The notes under the pieces: model-generated
What the model was told of the DNA's origin: nothing
Database searches by the model: none
The model's input: the letters and a program-made list of their open reading frames with translations, nothing else
Made by a program: the position numbers and the translations under genes
Source of the DNA: Planctomycetota bacterium
GTDB taxonomy: Bacteria > Planctomycetota > SZUA-567 > H5-PLA8
DNA: 64,000 nucleotides
Direction of reading: 5' to 3'
Assembly (NCBI GenBank): GCA_016200135.1
Contig: JACQFI010000052.1
Location: 1 to 64,000 of the forward strand
Shown: in pieces, positions 1 to 7,051 of the stretch
How the letters are laid out: the number at the start of each line of letters is the position of its first letter
Numbering within the stretch: the first letter of the stretch is position 1

Positions 1-102
1 CCGCGTGATTCCCTATGGGCGATCCTAACCACGCCGCCGCAACCCGAGGCAAATCCCAACCCAAAACCAAAGTAAATGAACCCGGCGCAGCCGCGTCGCG
101 TT

Positions 103-130
103 CCCCCTCTCCCCGTTGAGGGAGAGGGGG
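103..130. repeat. G/C-rich hairpin, 11-bp perfect stem
   Basis: A run of C and T at 103-113 is perfectly complementary to the G and A run at 120-130, leaving a 6-base loop. A further G-rich stretch follows to about 145. Dispersed elements of this look (C-rich arm, short loop, G-rich arm, then GGGTGAGGGG) are common between genes in some high-GC bacteria; no function is assigned here. Confidence 0.6.
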
Positions 131-235
131 CAGGGGGTGAGGGGGCCGGTGCTTGCCCCGCGCATCTTGCCACCACACCACGCACCGCTGCGCCAATAAT
201 CCCGGCCCACAGAAGCGGCTCTGCCGCCCGCTGTG

Positions 236-584
236 CGGAAAGACTCGGCCTTTCCGTAGAGGCCCATTGTCTCTGCCCGTTCGAAGCTGCGTCTCGAACG
301 GATGCAGTTCAGTCCCGACCACGTCGGGACTTCACCGAGTCCCGATGCAATCGGGACGAGCATAGCCCCCACGTTTACGTGGGGTGTGAAGGCGCTTTGT
401 CTGTAGATTTTACCCTCGTTTACGAGGGTTAAATCGGCTTGGAGTAAACTCCGTGGCTCCCGAATTAATCCCGATAAATCGGGATAAAATAATCGGTGTC
501 GCGCCCGCACACCCCCGGCTGCAAGCCGGGGGCTATGCTCAGCCCGGCACGCCGGGCCTCGACGAAGCCCCGTTGCACGGGGCT
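236..584. repeat. Array of about ten short palindromes with different stems and recurring loops
   Basis: Perfect or near-perfect hairpins lie at 236-256, 277-301, 312-330, 339-357, 367-384, 412-429, 441-452, 468-485, 512-532, 542-557 and 566-584. Stem sequences differ from one to the next, but loops recur: GCA at 347-349 and 521-523, its complement TGC at 574-576, TTTA at 374-377 and 419-422, and its complement TAAA at 445-448 and 475-478. Changing stems with kept pairing suggest selection on structure (RNA or single-stranded DNA) rather than on sequence. The array differs from CRISPR, where the repeat is constant. It may be a REP/MITE-like family, but no transposase is present nearby. Confidence 0.65.
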
Positions 585-609
585 AACACCCAGGACTCGT
601 GCGCATCAC

Positions 610-929
610 GTGCATCTTTTTTTCGGTTTTCGCTGTTCACTTGCCGTCTGTTTCGGATTGCGAGCTTCGGATTTCAGATTTGCAGTTCAGGATGTGCATC
701 TTTTTTTAAGTTTTCAGCATCACCTTGCCGTTCTTCGTGTCGCTTCGTGCAAATACGTGGACGATCCGTCGCTGTTCTTTCGGATTTCGAGCTTCGAATT
801 TCAGAATTGCAGTTCAAGATGTGCATCTTTTTTCAAGAAATCAGCGCCGTTCTTCGTGTTCCTTCGTGCCCTTTGTGGACGCTCCGTCGCTGTTCTTTCG
901 GATTTCGTGCTTCGGATTTCGGACCGCCC
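610..929. repeat. Imperfect tandem repeat, period about 120-130 bp, T-rich
   Basis: The block at 651-700 recurs with a few changes at 778-827 and in part at 897-929; each begins TTTCGGATT and continues with a GCTTCG motif. A GTGCATC word followed by a T run occurs at 610, 694 and 821, and TTCTTCGTG words sit between the copies. This looks like two to three diverged copies of one intergenic unit. A related ATTTT/GATTT-rich string occurs near 9590-9640. Confidence 0.55.
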
Positions 930-1245
930 CCGAAACTTGGACCCGGGCCGCGGGAGCTACCGTGCGGGAGGCCGGAGATCCGGTCCTCTCAGTTCAACTC
1001 GTGCAGACTTTTTTCAATAATCGCCGCTGCGTGTCGTCCTCCGCACTCAGGACTGCGCACGCAGCACTATAAAGGAGCGCGATACCCAGCAACTTGATCA
1101 AGAAGTGACATAACGCGTTCGTGGAAACGCTCCGCTCAAACGATCCTGCGCGGGATGTGTCCGTTGCCGCGGCGTCCTCGGTTGACATTTGCCCCGTTCG
1201 CGGGCAAAACGCTGATTCCGAATTCGCCAACGAAGGGACGCATGC

Positions 1246-3810
1246 ATGCGCACGGTCATGAGCTACACCGTAGTGCCCCGGCTTCCGAAGAAGCTCGAGG
1301 GCCTGCGGAAGATCGCCTACAACGTCTGGTGGAGCTGGTCGCAGCAGTCGCGCGAGCTCTTCACGCGGCTGGACCGCGACCTGTGGGACTCGACGGGCCA
1401 CAATCCCATCGCGCTGCTCGGGCGAATCGACCAGAAGCGCCTCGAGGAGGCCGCCAAGGACGAAGGCTTTCTCGCGCACCTGCGGCGCGTGGAGGAGACG
1501 CTGGAGAGCTACCTCCATGCGAAGTCGTGGTATCAGCAGGTCAATGAGAACGCGCTCCAGGCCTCGTTCGCGTACTTCTCCGCGGAGTTCGGCCTGCACG
1601 AATCCCTGCCGATCTACTCCGGCGGTTTAGGGCTGCTTGCTGGCGACCACTTGAAGGCCGCGTCCGGCATCGGCATCCCGCTCACCGGCGTGGGGCTCTT
1701 CTACTACAACGGCTACTTCCGCCAGTACCTCAACGCGGACGGCTGGCAGCAGGAGTACCTGCAGGCGAACGAGTTCAACAACCTGCCGTGCACGCTGGAA
1801 CGCAACGCCGAAGGCCGGCCGGTGACGGTGGGCATCGAACTGCCGGGCCGCGAGGTCCGCCTGCAGGTCTGGCGCGTGGACGTGGGCCGCATCGCGCTCT
1901 ATCTGTTGGACGCGAAGATCGACGCGAACCGCCCCGAGGACCGCTCGATCACCGACCAGCTTTACGGCGGCGACCACGAGCACCGGCTGAAGCAGGAGAT
2001 CGCGCTGGGCATCGGCGGGTACCGCGCGCTGCGGGCACTCGGCCGCGAGCCCGACGTCTGCCACATGAACGAAGGGCACGCGGCGCTGCTGGCGCTCGAA
2101 CGCATCCGCATCTTGATCGAGGAAAAAGGGCTCACCTTTGAACAGGCGCGCGAGGCCGTGATCCCGGGCAACGTCTTCACCACGCATACGCCGGTGCCCG
2201 CGGGCATCGACCGCTTCGGCGCCGACCTGATCGATAAATACTTCGGGTCCTGGTACGGGCGCCTGCGCACCGACCGCCGCTCCTTCATGGCCCTCGGCCG
2301 CCACCGCCCGCACGACGAGGCCGAGCCCTTCTCCATGGCCATCCTGGCGCTCAAGACCGCGGGCTACGCCAACGGCGTCTCCAAGCTCCACGGCGACGTC
2401 TCGCGCAAGATGTTCCGCGACCTCTGGCCCGAAGTGCCCGTCGAGGAAGTGCCGATCACTTCCATCACCAACGGCGTCCACGTGCGCTCGTACGTCTCGG
2501 ACCCGCTCGACGAAATCTTCGTGCGCTACAACGGCCCGCGCTGGACCTACGACGCCGCAAACGAACAGACCTCCTGGAAGGGCCCCGAGCGCGTGCCCGA
2601 CGCGGAACTCTGGCGCGTCCACGAACGCCAGCGCGCCAAGCTCGTCACCTGGTCGCGCGAACGCCTCCGCGGACAGCTCACCCGCCGCGGCGCCAGCGCG
2701 AAGGAGACCCAGGCCGCCGAGGAAGTGCTCGACCCCGAGGCGCTCACCATCGGCTTCGCGCGGCGCTTCGCGACCTACAAACGCGGCACGCTGCTCTGGC
2801 ACGACCCCGACCGGCTCGCCGCGATCCTGGCCGACAAGGACCGCCCGCTGCAGATCATCTACGCGGGCAAGGCGCACCCCAAGGACGACGCGGGCAAGCA
2901 GTTCATCCAGCGCATCGCCCAGCTCGCGCGCAGCGAACGCTTCCGCCACAAGGTCGTCTTCCTCGAAGACTACGACATCCGCGTCGCGCGCTATCTGGTT
3001 CAGGGCGTCGACGTCTGGCTCAACAATCCGCGCCGCCCGATGGAAGCCTCCGGCACCTCCGGCATGAAGGCCGCCGCCAACGGCGCCCTGAACTGCTCGA
3101 TCCTCGACGGCTGGTGGTGCGAAGGCTACGACGGCTCCAACGGCTGGGCGATCGGCCGCGGCGAGGACTACACCGACCTCGAGTACCAGGACCAGGTGGA
3201 AAGCCGCGCCCTCTACGACCTGCTCGAAAAGCAGATCGTGCCCCTCTTTTACGAGCGCGGCGAGGACGGCCTGCCCCGCGAATGGATCCGCCGCATGAAG
3301 CGCGCCATGCAGACCTGCATCCCCGTCTTCAGCACGCACCGCATGGTCCGCGAGTACACCGAGCGCTTCTACATGCCCGCGGCGCTGCGCTACCAGGCGC
3401 TCAACCGCGACCAGGCGCAGGCCGGCCGCGACCTCTGGGATTGGAAGATGGGCCTCTACCAGCGCTGGGCGCAGGTGCGCATCGAACAGGTGAGCGCCCC
3501 GCAGACCGAGGCCCTGCCCGTCGGCGGTGCGCTAGAAGTGAGCGCCAAGATCCACCTCGGGCCGGTCAAGCACGAATGGGTGGACGTGCAGGTCTACACC
3601 GGCGAGATGAACGACCAGGGCAGCATCGACAACGGCCGCGCGATCTCCCTCGGCCGCGACCACGACTGGCGCGGCGAGGACGGCTTCCACATGTTCCGCG
3701 GCAAGGTCCCCTGCAGCGGCACCGGCCGCTTCGGCTTCGCCGTGCGCGTGCTCCCGAAGCACGAGAACCTGCCGAACCCGTTTATCCCCGGGCTGATCAC
3801 TTGGGGGTGA
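1246..3810 (+). CDS. glgP: Alpha-glucan (glycogen/maltodextrin) phosphorylase
   Basis: This 854-residue cytoplasmic enzyme should release glucose 1-phosphate from alpha-1,4-glucans using PLP and phosphate. The first ~100 residues match the DUF3417-type N-terminus of the short alpha-glucan phosphorylase family, followed by the catalytic GT35 core (FSAEFGLHESLPIYSGGLG near residue 107). The PLP-binding lysine falls in EASGTSGMK at K608. The last ~110 residues are the extra beta-rich tail seen in this subfamily. A GAAGGGA ribosome site at 1232-1238 sits 7 bases before the ATG; a second in-frame ATG four codons later is less well spaced. No other glycogen gene lies nearby, so it appears to be a stand-alone gene. 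The family assignment is secure; the preferred chain length of the substrate is not known. Confidence 0.95.
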   Translation: MRTVMSYTVVPRLPKKLEGLRKIAYNVWWSWSQQSRELFTRLDRDLWDSTGHNPIALLGRIDQKRLEEAAKDEGFLAHLRRVEETLESYLHAKSWYQQVNENALQASFAYFSAEFGLHESLPIYSGGLGLLAGDHLKAASGIGIPLTGVGLFYYNGYFRQYLNADGWQQEYLQANEFNNLPCTLERNAEGRPVTVGIELPGREVRLQVWRVDVGRIALYLLDAKIDANRPEDRSITDQLYGGDHEHRLKQEIALGIGGYRALRALGREPDVCHMNEGHAALLALERIRILIEEKGLTFEQAREAVIPGNVFTTHTPVPAGIDRFGADLIDKYFGSWYGRLRTDRRSFMALGRHRPHDEAEPFSMAILALKTAGYANGVSKLHGDVSRKMFRDLWPEVPVEEVPITSITNGVHVRSYVSDPLDEIFVRYNGPRWTYDAANEQTSWKGPERVPDAELWRVHERQRAKLVTWSRERLRGQLTRRGASAKETQAAEEVLDPEALTIGFARRFATYKRGTLLWHDPDRLAAILADKDRPLQIIYAGKAHPKDDAGKQFIQRIAQLARSERFRHKVVFLEDYDIRVARYLVQGVDVWLNNPRRPMEASGTSGMKAAANGALNCSILDGWWCEGYDGSNGWAIGRGEDYTDLEYQDQVESRALYDLLEKQIVPLFYERGEDGLPREWIRRMKRAMQTCIPVFSTHRMVREYTERFYMPAALRYQALNRDQAQAGRDLWDWKMGLYQRWAQVRIEQVSAPQTEALPVGGALEVSAKIHLGPVKHEWVDVQVYTGEMNDQGSIDNGRAISLGRDHDWRGEDGFHMFRGKVPCSGTGRFGFAVRVLPKHENLPNPFIPGLITWG

Positions 3811-3824
3811 GGACGGCCGTAGAG

Positions 3825-3843
3825 CGTGGAGCGTAGAGCGAAA
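3825..3843. repeat. Left arm of a 19-bp inverted repeat flanking the nucleotidyltransferase-HD gene
   Basis: This 19-mer is the reverse complement, with one mismatch, of 5102-5120. The two arms enclose one gene, about 1.3 kb. Similar GTAGAGCG-type strings may be a dispersed family, so this is not proof of a mobile cassette. Confidence 0.5.
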
Positions 3844-3959
3844 GGCGAAGAGAGAACGGCAAAGTGCGGTATGGCGGGGCGGCTCGATTCATGGTAAGGT
3901 CTTGTGGAAGTGATAGCCCGCGCGCCGCTTGAAAGGGCTTGGTATCGGCGCAAGAAAGG

Positions 3960-5066
3960 ATGGCGGATGCAAGAGTACGGCAGCAGCTAGCACGCATGGC
4001 CGCGCAGATGATGTACGAGCGGATCGAATCGGAATACTTCACCGCCAAGCGCAAAGCCGCGAAACAACTGGGACTCGACTCGCGCTACCGCCCCAAAGAC
4101 CTGCCCTCCAATAGAGAAATCCGCGACCAGATTCAGATCCTCGCCGACCTTTTCGAGGGCGAGACGCGCACCGAGAACCTGCGCCGGATGCGCTTCTACG
4201 CGCTCCAAATCATGCGCCGGCTTGCCCGCTTTCGCCCGGCGCTCATCGGCAGCACGCTGACGGGCCATATTCGGAAAGGCTCGGACATCGACATTCATAT
4301 CTTCTCGGACCAAATCGCGGCCGTCACGATGACGCTCGACGAACTGAACCTGCCCTACGAGGTCGAGAACAAGCGCATCTTCAAACACAATGAAGCGCGG
4401 ATATTCACCCACGTTCACGCGCAAGGGCGCTTCCCCATCGAGCTCACGCTCTATCCGGAGAACAAGGCCACCTACGCCTTCAAGAGTTCGATCACGGGCA
4501 AGGCCATCGAGCGCGTGACCGTCGCCGAACTGGAGCACTACCTTCGCGCGGAATACCCCGGCATCGCGTTGGACGAGCCCGTCCGCCGCGAAGATGCGTT
4601 CCCCTTTGCCGAGTACCTGTCGCTGCTCAAAGCGCTCGAAAGCGTGAAGCAGAACCCGCGCTACCACCCCGAAGGGGACGCGCTCTATCACAGCTTGCAG
4701 GTATTCGAGGGCGCCCGCGATGCACGGGACTGGGACGAAGAGTTCCTCCTCGCGGCGCTCCTGCATGATGTCGGGAAGGCCATCGATCCGGGCGACCATG
4801 TGAACGCGGGACTGGAAGCGCTGGAAGGCTCCATTACCGCGCGTACGGATTTCCTTATCAGGCATCACATGGATGCCATTGCGTATCTCGATGGGACGCT
4901 GGGTCACCGCAGCCGCTGCAGGCTCAGCCAGTCGGAATACATCGAAGACTTGCTCTTGCTGCGGGAACTCGACAACGCCGGCCGCCGCTGCGGCGTGGAA
5001 GTCTGTACCGTTGAACAGGCGCTCGAATACATCCAGTCGCTGGCGGAAGAGAACGCCCAATGGTGA
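3960..5066 (+). CDS. Nucleotidyltransferase fused to an HD-domain phosphohydrolase
   Basis: The 368-residue protein has two recognisable parts. Residues ~90-165 carry a pol-beta-type nucleotidyltransferase core: GST at 98-100, the metal-binding pair D109/D111 in GSDIDIHIF, and a likely third carboxylate at E161. Residues ~230-310 carry an HD phosphohydrolase: H236, H244, the HD doublet H269/D270 in LLHDVGKA, and H280. The order resembles tRNA nucleotidyltransferase/poly(A) polymerase relatives, but the N-terminal extension and spacing differ, so I do not call a CCA-adding enzyme. It may add and remove nucleotides on RNA, a small molecule or a protein. The start is unclear: ATG 3960 directly abuts a GAAAGG, and a TTG at 3939 is an alternative. 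The gene stands alone between inverted repeats. Confidence 0.7.
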   Translation: MADARVRQQLARMAAQMMYERIESEYFTAKRKAAKQLGLDSRYRPKDLPSNREIRDQIQILADLFEGETRTENLRRMRFYALQIMRRLARFRPALIGSTLTGHIRKGSDIDIHIFSDQIAAVTMTLDELNLPYEVENKRIFKHNEARIFTHVHAQGRFPIELTLYPENKATYAFKSSITGKAIERVTVAELEHYLRAEYPGIALDEPVRREDAFPFAEYLSLLKALESVKQNPRYHPEGDALYHSLQVFEGARDARDWDEEFLLAALLHDVGKAIDPGDHVNAGLEALEGSITARTDFLIRHHMDAIAYLDGTLGHRSRCRLSQSEYIEDLLLLRELDNAGRRCGVEVCTVEQALEYIQSLAEENAQW

Positions 5067-5101
5067 CGCGCGCGACCCAGCGCCGCTCTTCGATCCTTGC
5101 T

Positions 5102-5120
5102 TTTCGCTCTACGCTCTACG
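5102..5120. repeat. Right arm of the 19-bp inverted repeat
   Basis: Pairs with 3825-3843 (18 of 19 bases complementary). It overlaps the last codons of the acetamidase-like gene on the minus strand, so the element reaches into a coding end. Confidence 0.5.
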
Positions 5121-6015
5121 AGACGTACTTCCGCGCGATCTTCGCCACGTAGCTGTAGGTCGGGTTCACATAGGCGGTCACCCGCGCTTCCAGCACCTGG
5201 CCGAGCAACAGGTAGGCTTCGCCCGCGGGAATCCCGTGCGCGGCCTCGAGCCAGCGGAGCAGGTCGCAGAGCGCGTGGCGGAAGGCGTCCTCCGCGGGCC
5301 GCGCCTGGGCGATCACGCCGATGTGCGTGGCGTCCTCGAAGCGCGGCCAGCGGAGCTTCTCCGGGGCCGGCGAGGTCAGCCGGCAGGTGACCTGCACCTT
5401 CCCGCCGGCTTCGATGCCGCCCGCGCCGCAGATCTCGCCGTCGCCCTGAAGCGCGTGCATGTCGCCGATGTGGAGCAGCGCGCCCGCGCAGTTCACCCGC
5501 AGATGCAGCGTGGTCCCGGTCGTCACTTCCTGGGCGTCCATATTGCCGCCCCAGGCGCCGCCCCATTCGTTGCTGAAGCGCTCGCGCGCCGGCGCGACGC
5601 CCACGAATCCGAGCATCGGGCGCACGGGCAGTTTGAGCTTCTCGCTCCAGTGGATCACGCCGTCGCGGATCTCCACGAGCTTCTGCTGGACGCCGATGTC
5701 CATCCAGCCCGGCATGGCGAAGTTCCAGCCGCCGAAGCGCGTATAGCCGACCGGGTCGACTTCGATTGCTCCAATCTCGACCGAGAGCATGTCGCCGGGC
5801 TTCGCGCCCTCGACCCAGATGCAGCCGCTGGCGGGGTTGCCCCCAATGAGCCGCTCGCGCCACGTCTTCTGCTCGGCCTCGGGCAGCCGGTCGATCCACG
5901 GCCCGTTGTTGATCTGCGTGACGACCTCGAAGGCCTCGCCGGGCTCGACCCGGTGCGTGACCTTGTTGTCCGGCCCGGTCTCGAAGTACAGGATGTCCTT
6001 CCCGATCGTTTGCAT
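5116..6015 (-). CDS. Acetamidase/formamidase family protein
   Basis: At 299 residues this matches the compact bacterial members of the FmdA/AmdA family, metal-dependent amidases that release ammonia from formamide, acetamide or related small amides. The family's metal-site region is visible as HIGDMHALQGDGE around residue 185, with glycine-rich AWGGNMD just before it. The start is well supported: AAGGAG lies 7 bases upstream of the ATG at 6015. It diverges from the DeoR-type regulator, and the 187-bp gap holds a promoter and operator, so co-regulation with the sugar locus is possible. Its true substrate is unknown; many planctomycete-like genomes carry such paralogues beside carbohydrate genes. 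Confidence 0.85.
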   Translation of the reverse strand: MQTIGKDILYFETGPDNKVTHRVEPGEAFEVVTQINNGPWIDRLPEAEQKTWRERLIGGNPASGCIWVEGAKPGDMLSVEIGAIEVDPVGYTRFGGWNFAMPGWMDIGVQQKLVEIRDGVIHWSEKLKLPVRPMLGFVGVAPARERFSNEWGGAWGGNMDAQEVTTGTTLHLRVNCAGALLHIGDMHALQGDGEICGAGGIEAGGKVQVTCRLTSPAPEKLRWPRFEDATHIGVIAQARPAEDAFRHALCDLLRWLEAAHGIPAGEAYLLLGQVLEARVTAYVNPTYSYVAKIARKYVS

Positions 6016-6123
6016 GCGCCGTCTCCTTATTAAGCTCCTTACAACGCCCTTCTACTCGCAGCCACTCGGTTCACCCACCCCAAAACCTGCGCGCGCCGGG
6101 AAAAGGCCCCGCCCAAATACATC

Positions 6124-6152
6124 TTGACGCTGGAATCGGGTTCCGCTACAAA
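6124..6152 (+). promoter_or_regulatory. Sigma-70-like promoter of the DeoR-type regulator
   Basis: TTGACG (6124-6129) and TACAAA (6147-6152) are separated by 17 bases, the ideal spacing, with 5 of 6 and 4 of 6 matches to the consensus. The predicted start of transcription falls at about 6158-6160, inside the first operator repeat. Confidence 0.5.
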
Positions 6153-6156
6153 CTTT

Positions 6157-6190
6157 CAAAACGAAAGCAGTGGATTACAAAACGAAAGCA
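6157..6190 (+). promoter_or_regulatory. Paired direct-repeat operator, probable DeoR-family binding site
   Basis: CAAAACGAAAGCA occurs perfectly twice, at 6157-6169 and 6178-6190. The 21-base centre-to-centre distance is two helical turns, so both copies face the same side of DNA. The complementary words GCTTTCGTTTTG resemble TTTCGTTT-type sites known for DeoR/GlpR-family repressors. The site lies just downstream of the -10 box and just upstream of the regulator's start, fitting negative autoregulation. Confidence 0.6.
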
Positions 6191-6202
6191 CGGGGTCGAG
6201 CG

Positions 6203-6967
6203 ATGGATTGCGCCGAACGGCAGAAGGAGATCGAGCGGCTGCTGGCCGAAGAGCGCAAGGCCAGCGTCGACCTCCTCGCACGGCGTTTCAAGGTCTCCGA
6301 AGTTACGATTCGAAAGGACCTCGCGCAGCTCGAAACCAAGGGCGTCCTGCTGCGGACCCACGGCGGCGCGGTGCTGGCCGAACGCCCCGAACTGGTCATC
6401 CCGCACCTTACGCGCGCGGGCGAGAACCCGGCCTCGAAGGAAAAGATCGCGCGCGAGGCGGCGAAGCGCATTAAGGACGGCGAACACGTGCTGCTCGACG
6501 CGGGCTCCACGACGCTGGCTCTGGCCCGGGCGTTGCGCGGCCGGGAGGTCACCGTCGTGACCAACAGCGTGCCCATCGCGATGGAACTGGCCGGCGAGCA
6601 CGAGAAGGCCAACGTGATCGTGCTCGGCGGTTCGCTGCGGCGCTCGTCGCTGGCCCTCATGGGCCCGCTCGCCCACGCGCAACTGGGCACGATCCACTGC
6701 GACCGGGCCTTTCTGGGCGCGAGCGGCTTCGACAACCGCACGGGCTTCTGCTGCCAGAACCTGATCGAGGCCGAGACCAAGCGCGCCATGATGGCCACCG
6801 CCCGCGAAGTGGTGCTGCTGGCCGACCGCGCGAAGTTCGACCGCACCGCCTTTGCGCCCTTCTGCCCGCTGCGGGACATGGACGCCTTCATCACCGACGC
6901 CGCGCCGCCCCGTCAGGCCGCGGACGCCATGCGCAAGGCCAGCGTGGAGATTGTGATCGCGGGATAG
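6203..6967 (+). CDS. DeoR/GlpR-family transcriptional regulator
   Basis: The 254-residue protein has the classic layout: an N-terminal winged helix-turn-helix (residues ~1-57, with VSEVTIRKDLAQLETKG and RTHGGAV) and a C-terminal DeoRC sugar-phosphate sensor domain (LLDAGSTT near residue 100, then VVTNS). Such proteins usually repress sugar catabolic genes until a phosphorylated intermediate binds. The frame is open upstream to a GTG at 6170, but the family always begins close to ERQKEIERLL, so ATG 6203 is chosen; the GTG would also sit inside the operator. It heads the 7052-16196 locus and most likely controls it, itself and perhaps the divergent amidase gene. Confidence 0.9.
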   Translation: MDCAERQKEIERLLAEERKASVDLLARRFKVSEVTIRKDLAQLETKGVLLRTHGGAVLAERPELVIPHLTRAGENPASKEKIAREAAKRIKDGEHVLLDAGSTTLALARALRGREVTVVTNSVPIAMELAGEHEKANVIVLGGSLRRSSLALMGPLAHAQLGTIHCDRAFLGASGFDNRTGFCCQNLIEAETKRAMMATAREVVLLADRAKFDRTAFAPFCPLRDMDAFITDAAPPRQAADAMRKASVEIVIAG

Positions 6968-7051
6968 GCCCGCGGACGCGGAGCATGTGTTCCAACGGAT
7001 GAGAGCTCGGACCGAACATAGACTGGACCTAAAAAAGGAGAGCATCGCGCC

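Larger units (their letters stand above)
1..1245. other. Non-coding region rich in hairpins and repeats
   Basis: No convincing gene lies here. The open frames are short, overlap one another and show no family resemblance. The stretch is more AT-rich than the coding part of the window and consists of a G/C hairpin near 103-130, a cluster of perfect short palindromes up to about 584, T-rich imperfect repeats from about 610 to 929, and unremarkable sequence leading to the phosphorylase start at 1246. Small palindromes also occur at 1053-1064 and 1092-1101. I saw no clear promoter for the downstream gene. Confidence 0.75.

Noticed and set aside
312..584. CRISPR array
   Set aside because: The palindromes have different sequences and irregular spacing, with no constant direct repeat and no cas gene nearby.
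1627..3339. A long minus-strand open frame inside the phosphorylase gene
   Set aside because: Antisense shadow of a strongly conserved enzyme; the composition is typical of GC-skewed shadows.
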